Source: Nocardia asiatica NBRC 100129 (GTDB lineage: Bacteria > Actinomycetota > Actinomycetes > Mycobacteriales > Mycobacteriaceae). Taken from it: 63,000 bases of DNA. The stretch spans positions 1 through 63,000 of the forward strand of contig NZ_BAFS01000033.1 in NCBI RefSeq assembly GCF_000308415.1. The letters are read 5' to 3'. Under the pieces are notes generated by a model that worked only from the letters and a program-made list of their open reading frames with translations, had not been told where the DNA came from and made no database searches. The stretch's first letter is position 1, and every line of letters starts with the position of its first letter. Below, piece by piece: positions 1 to 8,798 of the stretch. The position numbers and the translations under genes are program-made.

Positions 1-7
1 AGTAAAA

Positions 8-184
8 ATGGCAGCCGAATGGCATACGGTCGTGGCGGGCGAGACCCTGTCGGGGATCGTCAAGAAGATGTACGGCGATCTGCGATACCTCCAGACGATC
101 GCCGATATCAACGACATCGCGAACCCGAACCTGATCAGAGTCGGTCAGGAGATCATGCTCCCCCTGCGGTCCAACCTCCCCTGA
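8..184 (+). CDS. Small LysM-domain protein
   Basis: The 58-residue product is essentially one LysM module: a HTVVAGETLSGI start, a middle reading YGDLRYLQTIADIND, and the closing IRVGQEIMLPL. LysM modules bind N-acetylglucosamine in peptidoglycan or chitin. In actinobacteria such short standalone modules, often with a leading MAAEWH-like start, are usually cytoplasmic or of unknown location because no signal peptide is present, and none is visible here. The frame is open to the left window edge, so the ATG at position 8 is a choice rather than a proof. A longer protein ending in LysM cannot be excluded, although the residues just before the ATG carry no recognisable domain. Confidence 0.75.
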   Translation: MAAEWHTVVAGETLSGIVKKMYGDLRYLQTIADINDIANPNLIRVGQEIMLPLRSNLP

Positions 185-209
185 ACACGGGCATCTTACG
201 TGCTCGCCG

Positions 210-1778
210 CTACCGCACGGTGATTCTGATCGTTTTGGTCCGCGTCTCGGCGGGCAGTTTCGTAGTGTCGACCATCAGCACCTCACCCGAGTCCTGCGCG
301 CCGTTGGCGAGGAGCTTCGGCTCGAGTCCGAACGGCGGCTGGTCGCCGGTGGCGGCTTCGATGCCGAAGTCACTGTCGTTCGCGATGTAGAGGGTTCTGC
401 CGCCGTCAGCGGTGGCGACACCCTCGATCTTGTCGTGGCCGAAGAAGCCGCCGTCGGCATTCAGGCCGTCCAGCAGGCCGCCGAGATCCAGGTTGGACTT
501 CTTCGTGACGGGGGCGATGCCCGCCTTTCGCAACGCGGCGACGCCGTCGGCGGTGGGCACCGCGCCGACCAGCAATTCCAGCGGCTTGCCGTCGACCAGC
601 AGGCCGCGTTCCGGATCATAGTGCGCGCCGGGAACCTTCGCTTGCGGACCGATATCGGTAGCGCCGGTGATGTCGATGGTCCACAGCTTCTTGTCGGCCT
701 TGGGCGCTTTGTTGCCGTCGCGCTCGTCGACCAGGAAAGTGGTGGCGCTCAGCGCTGTGATCTCGGAGACCGAGAGTTTTCGCTTCGGATCCTCCAGCGG
801 ATAGACGAATTCCTGGACATTCCGGGTCTTCAGATCCACGGTCACGATCCGGGTCATGGGCACCTCCCGCGCCGACGCGACACCCGGTTGGTTCAGTGCG
901 CTCTGCACGATGCCGACCAGCGTGCCGCCGTCCGGTGTGACGGTGAGCCCCTCCATGCCCTGGTTGGGAGTGCGCAGCGCGAACTCCCCGGGCAGACCGT
1001 GTCCCGGCGCCAGCCGCTCCAACTCGGTGCCGTTGGCGTCGAAGTGCACGATGAAGGGCCCGTACTCGTCGGACACCCAGAAGGTGCCGTCGGGCAGCGC
1101 CACCAGGCCCTCGCTGTCGATGCCGTGATCGGTGGGCGGCAGGATGGCGCCGTTGCGGTCGCGCATGGTCTCGCCCGTGCTCCCGGAGGTGTCGACCAGG
1201 CCGTTGAACGGCCGGCCTGTCGAACTCTTCAGGGGGATGGTGCGTTCCAGTACAGCTTCGGTGCCGACCATCTCGAATTCGGCGATGGTGGGCGTGAAGG
1301 TCGGCACGGGCGAGATCTTCTCGTTCTTGCCCTTGCCGTCCACGTTCGGACCGCGGTCGGTGAGACCGTAGAATTCGTCGGCTGATCCTGGTACCGGCGT
1401 GAACGCCGATCCGTACCCGCTGCCCTGCAGGCTCACCCCGCCGATGTCGCCGAGCGGCGGAATGTCAGTAGTGAAGAGCTTCACGGCGTCCGTGGTCGTC
1501 ACGGTGATGCTGTCCGACCCGGTGTATCCGGCCGCCGGCGTGTACACCACCGCACCGTCGGGGCGCCGGATGATCGTGCCGTGCCGCGGATCGGTGATCC
1601 GGACCGCCGCGCTGCCGCCGGTCCCGGCCAGCAGCTCATCCAGCGAGATCACCGAGGACTGATCCTTCGTGGCGGCGAAGTCTGCCTTCGAACTCGATGA
1701 CGAGCAAGCGGACAGGACCGCGGTCGCGCACACGATGACCATGACGAGTGCGCTTCGGGTACTTCGGTGCGTTCTCAC
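210..1778 (-). CDS. Esterase-like activity of phytase family lipoprotein
   Basis: The 522-residue secreted lipoprotein has a basic start followed by a hydrophobic stretch ending in the lipobox LSAC (Cys about residue 25) and a Ser-rich tether. A small beta domain with RITDPRHGTIIRRPDG and VYTPAAGYTGSDSI resembles cadherin/Ig-like 'Gly-Thr-Tyr' repeats. The rest is the phytase-like esterase beta-propeller, with LTDRGPNVD, DSEGLVALPDGTFWVSDEYGPFIVHFD and KIEGVATADGGRTLYIANDSDFG. This family is predicted to hydrolyse phosphate or carboxyl esters outside the cell, but the substrate is unknown. I chose the GTG at 1778 because it places the basic n-region directly before the hydrophobic core. A longer open frame upstream reads as non-coding sequence. 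It is transcribed away from the copper-type operon. Confidence 0.85.
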   Translation of the reverse strand: MRTHRSTRSALVMVIVCATAVLSACSSSSSKADFAATKDQSSVISLDELLAGTGGSAAVRITDPRHGTIIRRPDGAVVYTPAAGYTGSDSITVTTTDAVKLFTTDIPPLGDIGGVSLQGSGYGSAFTPVPGSADEFYGLTDRGPNVDGKGKNEKISPVPTFTPTIAEFEMVGTEAVLERTIPLKSSTGRPFNGLVDTSGSTGETMRDRNGAILPPTDHGIDSEGLVALPDGTFWVSDEYGPFIVHFDANGTELERLAPGHGLPGEFALRTPNQGMEGLTVTPDGGTLVGIVQSALNQPGVASAREVPMTRIVTVDLKTRNVQEFVYPLEDPKRKLSVSEITALSATTFLVDERDGNKAPKADKKLWTIDITGATDIGPQAKVPGAHYDPERGLLVDGKPLELLVGAVPTADGVAALRKAGIAPVTKKSNLDLGGLLDGLNADGGFFGHDKIEGVATADGGRTLYIANDSDFGIEAATGDQPPFGLEPKLLANGAQDSGEVLMVDTTKLPAETRTKTIRITVR

Positions 1779-1992
1779 CAGCGATGCATACCGTCCGCGC
1801 CCGACCACCAGTCGGCCTCGAACTGAACATGAGCCGTCGATCCCCATAGCCATCCGATCATTCTGCCGAAGCGGGCGCTCGATGGATCTCGGCGGAAGCT
1901 TCCGCATACCGGCTCGGCTACGCGGGCAGTGGTGAGGCTCGAGGTGATTGCCGCTTGTCGCGCGGGGTGCGCGCGAGGACACGGCGCATCGT

Positions 1993-2085
1993 TGGCGAAT
2001 CCCCGCTTCGCCCGCCTGTTCGACGAGGGGCGATACGAGGATGCCGACACCATCTACACCGAGGATGTGGAGGTTCACTCGCCGC
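1993..2085 (+). pseudogene. Relic of a SnoaL/NTF2-like protein
   Basis: About 31 codons read FARLFDEGRYEDADTIYTED followed by VEVHSP, which looks like the first helix and strand of a SnoaL-like (NTF2 fold) protein. The frame then degenerates into non-coding sequence before the copper-type operator, and no remainder of the fold is found. It sits in the roughly 420-base gap between the divergent esterase lipoprotein and the lpqS-like gene. I read it as a decayed fragment. It could instead be the start of a short unknown protein, because the frame stays open to about 2180. Confidence 0.4.
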
Positions 2086-2169
2086 GAATCCGGTGTGGAT
2101 CACCGGAGCACACTGGATCGGCGGCCGGTCGGTACCGTACATACGGTGGGCAGGGACACCCTTGCCTGA

Positions 2170-2188
2170 TATACCGGTAGGGGGTATA
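2170..2188. promoter_or_regulatory. Copper-type (CsoR/RicR-like) operator
   Basis: Inverted repeat TATACC-N7-GGTATA, with a G-rich centre giving TACC...GGGGGTA. This resembles the operators of CsoR-family Cu(I) repressors. It lies directly before the lpqS-like gene, whose mycobacterial counterpart belongs to the RicR copper regulon. No csoR or ricR gene is in the window, so the repressor would be encoded elsewhere. Confidence 0.6.
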
Positions 2189-2215
2189 AAAGCAGGCGTG
2201 CGAAACGCGGTGGAC

Positions 2216-2701
2216 ATGATGTGGCGGGTGCGAGGTCGCCCGGCGTCAGCGTCTGCGCGACGCATCCACCGCGCGGGGCCTCAGGGCCGAGTCGACTTCG
2301 GCCGGGCAGCCATCGTGGTGGCCATGCTCGCCGCGGTGGCGCTGGTCGTATCAATGGTCGATTGTTCGACAACCCGGGGCCACTCGCACGTCCACACGTC
2401 GATGGGCTCGGCCGTCGAGCATGTCACGCTCTCGCTCGATCATGGACACGCGATGACCGCCGGTGCCATGGACGCCCACTGCCCGACCCACTTCGATCAC
2501 TGCCTCGCCAAGTCGGTGCTGCGTACCGCACCGGAGAACCGCGCGCCGCAGCTACTGATCTTCGCGCTGATCTCGGCGCTCATCGGCGTCGGAAGTCTTC
2601 GCGGCAGCGCCGCGTCAGGCGTGCGCGCCCCGCCGATTCCACGACTGCCCGTCGCCGCTGGACGGGCCACACTGACCCAATTCTGTATCGCTCGCTGCTG
2701 A
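2216..2701 (+). CDS. lpqS: LpqS-like copper-responsive envelope protein
   Basis: The product of about 161 residues has one hydrophobic export segment, [18 protein letters not shown], whose Cys could be a lipidation site. A His-rich tract follows ([22 protein letters not shown]) that could bind metal. A second hydrophobic stretch comes next, and the C-terminus is FCIARC. LpqS of Mycobacterium tuberculosis is a RicR-regulated copper-responsive protein with the same size, His-rich character and FCxAR-type end, and it also sits directly before cysK2 and an MFS gene. The identification rests on that synteny plus these features. ATG 2216 is preferred because of the upstream GGTGG; GTG 2198 is possible. 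Its likely role is periplasmic copper tolerance; the mechanism is unknown. Confidence 0.7.
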   Translation: MMWRVRGRPASASARRIHRAGPQGRVDFGRAAIVVAMLAAVALVVSMVDCSTTRGHSHVHTSMGSAVEHVTLSLDHGHAMTAGAMDAHCPTHFDHCLAKSVLRTAPENRAPQLLIFALISALIGVGSLRGSAASGVRAPPIPRLPVAAGRATLTQFCIARC

Positions 2702-2802
2702 TCGGTCAGCGCCAGGTCGACGTTGTCGTGCCGTCGGCTGGTGACCGCTGCCTGCTCACGTCTGCGCTGCCTCCGGGCGGTTCGATACAGAAAGCAACAG
2801 TC

Positions 2803-3930
2803 ATGGACAAGGTCGTGCTCGACGCACTCACCGATCGCTCGGCGGCTCTGGTGGGCGCGCCGGGATCTGCCCGATACCCGCACTCGCTGATCGGCAACAC
2901 TCCCGTGTTGTGGGTCGGTGCGCCGCTGGCGCCCCAGGGGCGGGGGTTCTGGGCCAAGCTCGAAGGGTTCAATCCTGGCGGGATGAAGGACCGGCCCGCA
3001 CTGCACATGGTGCGCCGGGCCGAAGCGCGTGGCGAGCTGACGCCTGGAGCGCGGATCATCGAATCCACCAGCGGAACCCTCGGCCTGGGGTTGGCGCTGG
3101 CGGGGATCGTCACCCACCACCCGGTGACCGTGGTGACGGATTCGGGTCTGGAGCCGATCGTCGCGCGGATGCTCACCGCGTACGGGACGCGGGTCGATGT
3201 CGTGACCGAGCCCCATCCCGCAGGCGGTTGGCAGCAGGCCCGCCGGGAGCGGGTGACGGAATTGCTGGCGGGCGAGCCCGAGGCGTGGTGCCCCGATCAG
3301 TACAACAACCCGGACAATGTCGAGGGCTACGAGTCGCTGGCGCTCGAGCTGGTCGAGCAGCTCGGTGGGGTGGACGTGCTGGTCTGCGCGGTGGGTACCG
3401 GCGGTCACTCCTCCGGCGTCGCGCGGGTGTTGCGCCGGTTCAACCCGGATATGAAGCTGATCGGGGTCGATACCGTGGCGTCCACGATCTTCGGACAGCC
3501 CGCGGGTCCGCGGCTGATGCGCGGGCTCGGCTCGAGCATCTATCCGGTCAACGTCGACTACGACGCCTTCGACGAGGTGCACTGGGTCGCGCCGTCGGAG
3601 GCGGTATGGGCGTGCCGGACGTTGGCTGCCACCCATCACGCGACCGGCGGGTGGAGCGTGGGCGCCGTCGGCCTCGTCGCGGGCTGGGCGGCCCGGACCC
3701 ACGACGCCGACGCGCGGATCGTGGCGATCTTCCCCGACGGGCCCAACCGCTACTTCGACACCGTCTACAACGACGCCTACTGCAATGAGCACGGTCTGCT
3801 CGACCAGGCTCCCCCGGTGGAACCGGATACGATCGCCCATCCCGCGGAACGCGTCGTGCGGTCCTGGACCCGAACCACCACCGTCATCGACCCCAGGCAG
3901 TTCGTCCACGATCGGGAGCGCGCACTGTGA
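2803..3930 (+). CDS. cysK2: PLP-dependent S-sulfocysteine synthase family protein CysK2
   Basis: The 375-residue fold-type II PLP enzyme of the cysteine synthase family has the PLP lysine in NPGGMKDR (Lys62), the substrate-binding [12 protein letters not shown] and the phosphate-binding GTGGHSSG. Mycobacterial CysK2 (about 372 residues) uses O-phosphoserine and thiosulfate to make S-sulfocysteine. The [14 protein letters not shown] pattern, the long C-terminal extension and the location between lpqS and an MFS gene match that enzyme rather than CysK1 or CysM. It is second in the operon, about 100 bases after lpqS, and the next gene overlaps its stop by 4 bases (GTGA). Copper damages thiol pools, so regulation by the upstream palindrome would make physiological sense; this is inference. 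Confidence 0.85.
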   Translation: MDKVVLDALTDRSAALVGAPGSARYPHSLIGNTPVLWVGAPLAPQGRGFWAKLEGFNPGGMKDRPALHMVRRAEARGELTPGARIIESTSGTLGLGLALAGIVTHHPVTVVTDSGLEPIVARMLTAYGTRVDVVTEPHPAGGWQQARRERVTELLAGEPEAWCPDQYNNPDNVEGYESLALELVEQLGGVDVLVCAVGTGGHSSGVARVLRRFNPDMKLIGVDTVASTIFGQPAGPRLMRGLGSSIYPVNVDYDAFDEVHWVAPSEAVWACRTLAATHHATGGWSVGAVGLVAGWAARTHDADARIVAIFPDGPNRYFDTVYNDAYCNEHGLLDQAPPVEPDTIAHPAERVVRSWTRTTTVIDPRQFVHDRERAL

Positions 3931-5279
3931 CCTTCTTCGCGACGTTTCGCAGCTTCGACTCGGCCGCCCGGCTGTTGATGATCAACCAGTTCGGCATCAA
4001 CCTCGGTTTCTACATGTTGATGCCCTACCTCGCCGGCTACCTGGCCGGGCCGCTCGGTCTGGCGGCGTGGGCGGTGGGACTCGTCCTGGGGGTCCGGAAT
4101 TTCTCCCAGCAGGGCATGTTCCTCATCGGCGGCACGCTGGCCGACCGGTTGGGCTACAAACCGCTGATCGTCGCGGGCTGTCTGCTGCGAACAGGCGGAT
4201 TCGCGCTACTGATGTTCGCGACTTCACTGCCGGGTCTGTTACTCGCCTCGGCGGCGACCGGATTCGCCGGAGCGTTGTTCAATCCGGCTGTGCGAGCCTA
4301 TCTAGCCGCTGACGCGGGTGAGCGGCGAGTCGATGCCTTCGCGATGTTCAACATCTTCTACCAGGCGGGCATTCTCGCCGGGCCACTGGTCGGCCTGGCC
4401 TTGATGGCCGTCGACTTCCGGGCCACCGCGGGTGTCGCCGCGGTCGTGTTCGCGATCCTGACGGCGGCGCAGTTGTTCGCGCTGCCGACGCGACCCGCCG
4501 AACGGGCCGCCCAGCGGAATTCGGTGCGCGAGGATTGGCGAACCGTGGTCGCCAATCGCCGGTTCGTGTGGTTCGCACTGGCGATGATCGGTTCCTACGT
4601 GTTGTCGTTCCAGGTCTATCTCGCGCTGCCGCTGCAGGCGGAGTTCATCGCCGGCGCGCGGTCGCAGGCACTGGTGTCGGCGCTGTTCGTGATCTCCGGT
4701 GTGGTGGCGGTCGCCGGTCAGCTACGTATCACCGCGTGGTTCCGCGCCAGATGGGGTACGGGGCGAAGTCTGGTGGGCGGAATGGGGATTCTCGCGGTCG
4801 CGTTCGTACCGCTTCTGGTCGTTCCCACTCCGGATCGGTTCGGTGCGCCGACCGCGGTCGTCGCACTGCTGGCCGCCGCGGCGTTACTGGCGGTCGGGAC
4901 GGCGGCGGTGTTCCCCTTCGAAATGGACACCGTCGTGGCTCTTTCGGACGGGAAACTCGTCGCGACCCACTACGGGTTCTACAACACCGTCGTGGGTATC
5001 GGCATTCTCGTCGGCAATCTCGCTACCGGAGCAGTGGTCGGCGCCGCGCGCGCGGCCGGGGCCGACTGGGCGGTGTGGGCCGGCCTGAGCGCTATCGGCG
5101 CCGTCGCCGCCTTCGCGCTGTATCGCCTGGACCGTTCAGAGCCTGCCGACGAGCAGCACATCCAACCGATGGAGGCGGGTGCACGCGACCGTCGGCACAG
5201 TGGCGAGGCCACCGGCACGGGACCGGTCAGCGAGGCTTTCGAAGACCGGCCGACAAAGACCTCCCTCGGAAGACGCTGA
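3927..5279 (+). CDS. MFS transporter of the lpqS-cysK2 operon (Rv0849-like)
   Basis: The 450-residue integral membrane protein has twelve likely helices. The MFS A-like motif [17 protein letters not shown] lies between helices 2 and 3, and the C-terminus is hydrophilic. The GTG start overlaps the cysK2 stop by 4 bases and follows a GGGAG site, so the two are translationally coupled. In mycobacteria the third gene of this copper-regulated locus is likewise an MFS protein (Rv0849). The substrate is unknown. Export of a metal-thiol or sulfocysteine-derived compound is plausible from context only. The operon ends at a strong bidirectional hairpin 40 bases downstream. Confidence 0.85.
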   Translation: MTFFATFRSFDSAARLLMINQFGINLGFYMLMPYLAGYLAGPLGLAAWAVGLVLGVRNFSQQGMFLIGGTLADRLGYKPLIVAGCLLRTGGFALLMFATSLPGLLLASAATGFAGALFNPAVRAYLAADAGERRVDAFAMFNIFYQAGILAGPLVGLALMAVDFRATAGVAAVVFAILTAAQLFALPTRPAERAAQRNSVREDWRTVVANRRFVWFALAMIGSYVLSFQVYLALPLQAEFIAGARSQALVSALFVISGVVAVAGQLRITAWFRARWGTGRSLVGGMGILAVAFVPLLVVPTPDRFGAPTAVVALLAAAALLAVGTAAVFPFEMDTVVALSDGKLVATHYGFYNTVVGIGILVGNLATGAVVGAARAAGADWAVWAGLSAIGAVAAFALYRLDRSEPADEQHIQPMEAGARDRRHSGEATGTGPVSEAFEDRPTKTSLGRR

Positions 5280-5318
5280 CCTGCTGTCCCGCCACCGGCC
5301 ATAGCGCACCGAGCCCGT

Positions 5319-5370
5319 CCGCCCCCGGTGCTGCGGAACTTCCCGGGCAGTTCCGCAGCGCCGGGGGCGG
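5319..5370. terminator. Bidirectional hairpin terminator
   Basis: A near-perfect 22-base stem (left arm 5319-5340, right arm 5349-5370, one mismatch) encloses an 8-base loop. The arms start CCGCCCCCGG and end CCGGGGGCGG. It lies between the convergent MFS gene and the unrecognised minus-strand gene ending at 5374, so it can serve both. Confidence 0.8.
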
Positions 5371-5373
5371 GGC

Positions 5374-6993
5374 TCAGGCGAACAACTTGGTGATCGTATC
5401 GGCGACGCCCACAGTCTCTTTGATGGCTGGAATAGCCGCTACCAGACCTTCCCACAGCACTCGCAGCAGTCCTTGTCGCGGCTCCGGCCTGGCGAGTTCC
5501 TCCGCGAAGGAGTCGAAGGTCTGGACTGCCCCCTCATCCCCCGACTCTTCGACCATGGCCGCGAGGCGACGCATGGCCTCGGCAGCATCGGTATCCCCGC
5601 TGTCGCTGATGCGCTGGAACGACGCCTCCACATGCGAGCGGTTCACGATCGTGGAGTTGGAAATGTTGTCGAAACGGTCACCCATGGTTATCTCCGTAAT
5701 CTGTGCGACTGTCGAGGAAGAGATCTTGCCGGGGGAATACAGCGCCGATCTGGTATCGGTCAACGTACCGAGCGCTCGGATATCCGATTCCGTCAATCGT
5801 CGCCCTATCAGATGCTCCACGGCTTTTCGCGTTTCGCCGACCGAGAGCAGTGCAGCGCCCACTTCTCCCAGGAATGCGGGCGCCGGTTCGTACATCGACC
5901 GATGCAGCGACCGGGGATCTCGGTAGGCGTCGGAACCCCCGACCAGGTCGGGCTTCGGGATGAAAGCGAGCGTGCCGTTGTTCAGTGGCGCCCGGCCACC
6001 GTTCAGCACCTCGCCGACCTGACGCAACTGAGCGATGGCATGGCGCACCGCTCGAATATCCTGGGCCAGCCATGCTTGCCGGGTCAGCGCGGCCCAGCGA
6101 CGGAACTCGACCAACTGAGGCTGACCGCGCAGAGCGATCAGATCGTCGACGAACGTTTCGCGCGACCGTATGTGCGGCAAGGCGAAGGAGAGGCCCGGAA
6201 GGTACACGTGCTGGACGGCATCCTCACCGAGAAAGTCGAGCACTTCTCGAATCTGCATCCGGACGCCTCTTTCGACGTGCTGCAACGCACCGTGCACGAC
6301 GGAGAAGAAGCGTGCCTTGACCGCGTCGTTCAGCGCGGCGACCACTGGGACGCGAAGCCCGGAGCAGTAGTAGGGTATGGTTTCGGCCGCGGACTCCGCG
6401 ATGTAGTAGAAAGTCTGTGAGATGAACACCGGAAGCCAAGAATTTCTCCGGGTATCGCGCTCCTGCCAGAAACTCCGACCGCCGCCGCCTCGCTTGTCCG
6501 CACTACTCTCCGATGTGGAGTTCGGAAAACAATAGACGGGGTCGCTGTGATTTCTGTTGTAGACCAACCCGTACCGGAAGTCGTCTCCCCGTACCCAGGT
6601 GCCCTGGTCGCGCCACGGAACGTTGTCGCCGAACACCTCTTGCACAGTGGAGATCAGCTGGTCCACATCCAGAGCGCGTGCGATCGCATCCATGCGCTCG
6701 ATACCGCTGATGTGATAGCCCGCCGCGGAGACAACCCGCGGACGGAGAACTTTCGCCTCGATCAGCTTCCGGTAGAACGGCCAACGGAATCGCATTCCGC
6801 TTTGGAAGCTCTGTCCGATGAGGGTGCGAACACTGTCGTTCAGCAGAATGGCTTGGCACAGCGTGTCGAGATCCGCCAATTTGTGCACGTCGAAGGTCGC
6901 GGGATCGGCCAGCAGGCCGCACGCGTTGATGATCGCCGCGTTGTCGACCAGGCAGGAGATGCTCGCCTCGGTTGCCGCGGCATCTCTGTTCAT
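5374..6993 (-). CDS. Unrecognised 539-aa protein with a conserved 'NISNSTIVNRS' C-terminal module
   Basis: ATG 6993 has an ideal GGAGGGGG site. I do not recognise the first 400 residues; they are largely alpha-helical and soluble, with CLVDNAAIINACGLLADP near the start. The end is distinctive. At about residue 440 comes DRFDNISNSTIVNRSHVE, then an acidic helical stretch with AAEAMRRLAAMVEESGDEGA and FAEELARPEPRQGLLRVLWE, and finally the amphipathic or hydrophobic GLVAAIPAIKETVGVADT ending in ITKLFA. From memory, similar tails occur on otherwise unrelated bacterial proteins, some near conflict or defence genes, where they may be adaptor or membrane-active modules. That parallel is not checked. 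It is monocistronic, bounded by a terminator and a 230-base upstream gap. No function is assigned. Confidence 0.8.
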   Translation of the reverse strand: MNRDAAATEASISCLVDNAAIINACGLLADPATFDVHKLADLDTLCQAILLNDSVRTLIGQSFQSGMRFRWPFYRKLIEAKVLRPRVVSAAGYHISGIERMDAIARALDVDQLISTVQEVFGDNVPWRDQGTWVRGDDFRYGLVYNRNHSDPVYCFPNSTSESSADKRGGGGRSFWQERDTRRNSWLPVFISQTFYYIAESAAETIPYYCSGLRVPVVAALNDAVKARFFSVVHGALQHVERGVRMQIREVLDFLGEDAVQHVYLPGLSFALPHIRSRETFVDDLIALRGQPQLVEFRRWAALTRQAWLAQDIRAVRHAIAQLRQVGEVLNGGRAPLNNGTLAFIPKPDLVGGSDAYRDPRSLHRSMYEPAPAFLGEVGAALLSVGETRKAVEHLIGRRLTESDIRALGTLTDTRSALYSPGKISSSTVAQITEITMGDRFDNISNSTIVNRSHVEASFQRISDSGDTDAAEAMRRLAAMVEESGDEGAVQTFDSFAEELARPEPRQGLLRVLWEGLVAAIPAIKETVGVADTITKLFA

Positions 6994-7224
6994 GCAACCC
7001 CCTCCAGTTGACAGGCCCGCGACGCCGGCACGGGCTCGACCGTAGCTCATCCGGCCGAGCACGTCCTGAAATTTGCCTGGGCGCAACGATTTACGCGGCG
7101 TGGAACCGCGTCGTCCGCTTCCGCGCCGCTCACGACCGACCCGACGGGCGACGAGCACGCCAACGTATCGCGGTGCGTCCGTGCGTACGCTGGCGCGCTC
7201 GTGTCGAACGTCGAGATCGGTCGG

Positions 7225-8061
7225 TCAGTACCGGTCGACGGTGGGCGGTGTCAATGTCGAGTCGCGGAGCGGGCCGATCGTTTCCTCGAACGCCTTCTGC
7301 CAAGAACCGTCGGCGATCATCGCTTCGATCGCATCGTTGATCTTGGCGCGGGTCTCATGGTCGCCCTTCTTCAGGCCGATGCCGTACTTCTCTGTGGTGA
7401 ACGTGTCGCCGACCAGCTTGAATTCACCGGATGCCTGCCCCGCGAAACCGGCGAGGATGATGTCGTCAGTGGTGACCGCGTCGACCGAACCGTCGCGCAA
7501 AGCGTCGATGCACCGTGAGTACGTGTCCACCTCCACCAACTGAACATCTTCGGCGTAGTTGTCCTTGACGTACTGCGCCGGGGTGGAGCCGGTGACCGAG
7601 CAGAGCTTCTTGTTGCCGTTCAGCGATTCGACACCGGTGATATCGGTGGTCTGCACTTTCACCAACAGGGCCTGCCCCGCCACGAAGTACGGACCGGCGA
7701 AGTCGACTTTTTCCTTCCGCTGGTCGGTGATCGAGTAGGTGGCGACGATGAAGTCCACCTCGCCGTTCATGATCATCGCCTCGCGTCGAGCCGTCGGCGC
7801 CTCTTTGTAGGTGATGCCGCCGGGCTGCACACCCAGCTTGCCTGCCACGTACTCGGCGATCTTCACGTCGTAGCCTTGGAACGAGCCGTCCGTGTCGCGG
7901 AAGCCCAGTCCGGGCTGGTCGAACTTGATGCCTATGGTCAGTTTGCCCTCGCGCAAATGGTCATCGGTGGTCGCGGCGTCGCTGCCGCCACCGCAGGCGG
8001 TAGCGACGAGCGAGATGGCGATCGCCCCGATACCGAGGCGGAGTGTTCGGTTGATCCTCAT
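7225..8061 (-). CDS. Polar amino acid (glutamate-type) ABC transporter substrate-binding lipoprotein
   Basis: The 278-residue lipoprotein has lipobox VATAC (Cys23) followed by a Gly/Ser linker. The mature part is a family 3 solute-binding domain (SBP_bac_3): KLTIGIKFDQPGLGF, FQGYDVKIAEYVAGKLG, VDFIVATYSITDQRKEKVDF and SVDAVTTDDIILAG are the standard blocks of glutamate/aspartate-type receptors such as GluB. It would capture an amino acid at the outer membrane face and pass it to a permease. No permease or ATPase gene is adjacent, so it is an orphan receptor that must use components encoded elsewhere or act as a sensor. Flanking gaps show no partner. Confidence 0.9.
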   Translation of the reverse strand: MRINRTLRLGIGAIAISLVATACGGGSDAATTDDHLREGKLTIGIKFDQPGLGFRDTDGSFQGYDVKIAEYVAGKLGVQPGGITYKEAPTARREAMIMNGEVDFIVATYSITDQRKEKVDFAGPYFVAGQALLVKVQTTDITGVESLNGNKKLCSVTGSTPAQYVKDNYAEDVQLVEVDTYSRCIDALRDGSVDAVTTDDIILAGFAGQASGEFKLVGDTFTTEKYGIGLKKGDHETRAKINDAIEAMIADGSWQKAFEETIGPLRDSTLTPPTVDRY

Positions 8062-8304
8062 CGAAAATCTATTCCCTCTCGCGGTGCTCTGTCGGGCCGG
8101 ACCGGAGCCGGGGCCGACGACACGTCATCTTTCCCGGGGCGTGTCGACGCTCGGATCGCATGTGTTCCCGCTGGTGGAAAGCGTGTTTCGGCTTGGTAAC
8201 CGGCCGTTCGACAGCTCTGTGCAGCGGTCATCCGCAGGCGTGCTGCGATGGTTCAAGGTCGACCGGTACGGGTAATGAACCCATCGTCTGTCGTTGTTTC
8301 GCTC

Positions 8305-8563
8305 GGACATCGCAGCCTGCCGGTGGACCTCCCCGGGCACGGACTCGACGCCTCGATGCCCCTGTCCTACCAAGCCCCTCAGGATCTCGCCGCATTCACC
8401 GCAGGACCGTCGCCGATCCGGTGCTGGCCGAGGTGGTGGCATCGAGGACGCCGACCGCCTCACGCCGGACAATCGCTTCGACGTTCACAGCCTGCCCGCC
8501 GGCCACGCGGGCTTCACACTGCGAGCCCGCGAACTGGCAGCCATCCTGCACCGGCTCGTGTAA
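8305..8563 (+). pseudogene. Relic of an alpha/beta hydrolase
   Basis: Two pieces of one hydrolase remain in different frames. The first reads GHRSLPVDLPGHGLDA with SYQAPQDLAAFTAGPSPI, the strand 3-4 region of an esterase or lactonase-type hydrolase. The second, ending at 8563, reads DRLTPDNRFDVHSLPAGHAG and RARELAAILHRLV, the C-terminal strand with the catalytic His. The oxyanion start, the nucleophile elbow and about 150 residues in between are missing, and the frame shifts at the junction near 8412-8440. The gene is therefore dead. The 235 bases to the next gene hold nothing I recognise. Confidence 0.65.
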
Positions 8564-8798
8564 CTCTCCGGACCGTAACAGTAGGGCGGCGGCATCACCA
8601 TCGCGATGCCGCCTGGCACCCGGTCGCAGGCCACGAAAGAACAGCTGCACCCGGCGACGTCGAGCAGACCGTAGCCGAGACCTGAAGATACAACTTCGCG
8701 TTGTGGCTCACCGGGGCGCGGTTGTTTGAACCGCTGGTATGCGGCCTGGTTTCATTCCGCGGGTCAATGCGCGGTTGTTCGGATGAGGGGATGCGGCG

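Noticed and set aside
2497..3909. A 470-codon minus-strand frame across the lpqS-cysK2 region
   Set aside because: It is a shadow of cysK2, rich in Arg, Gly and Pro, with no recognisable motif.
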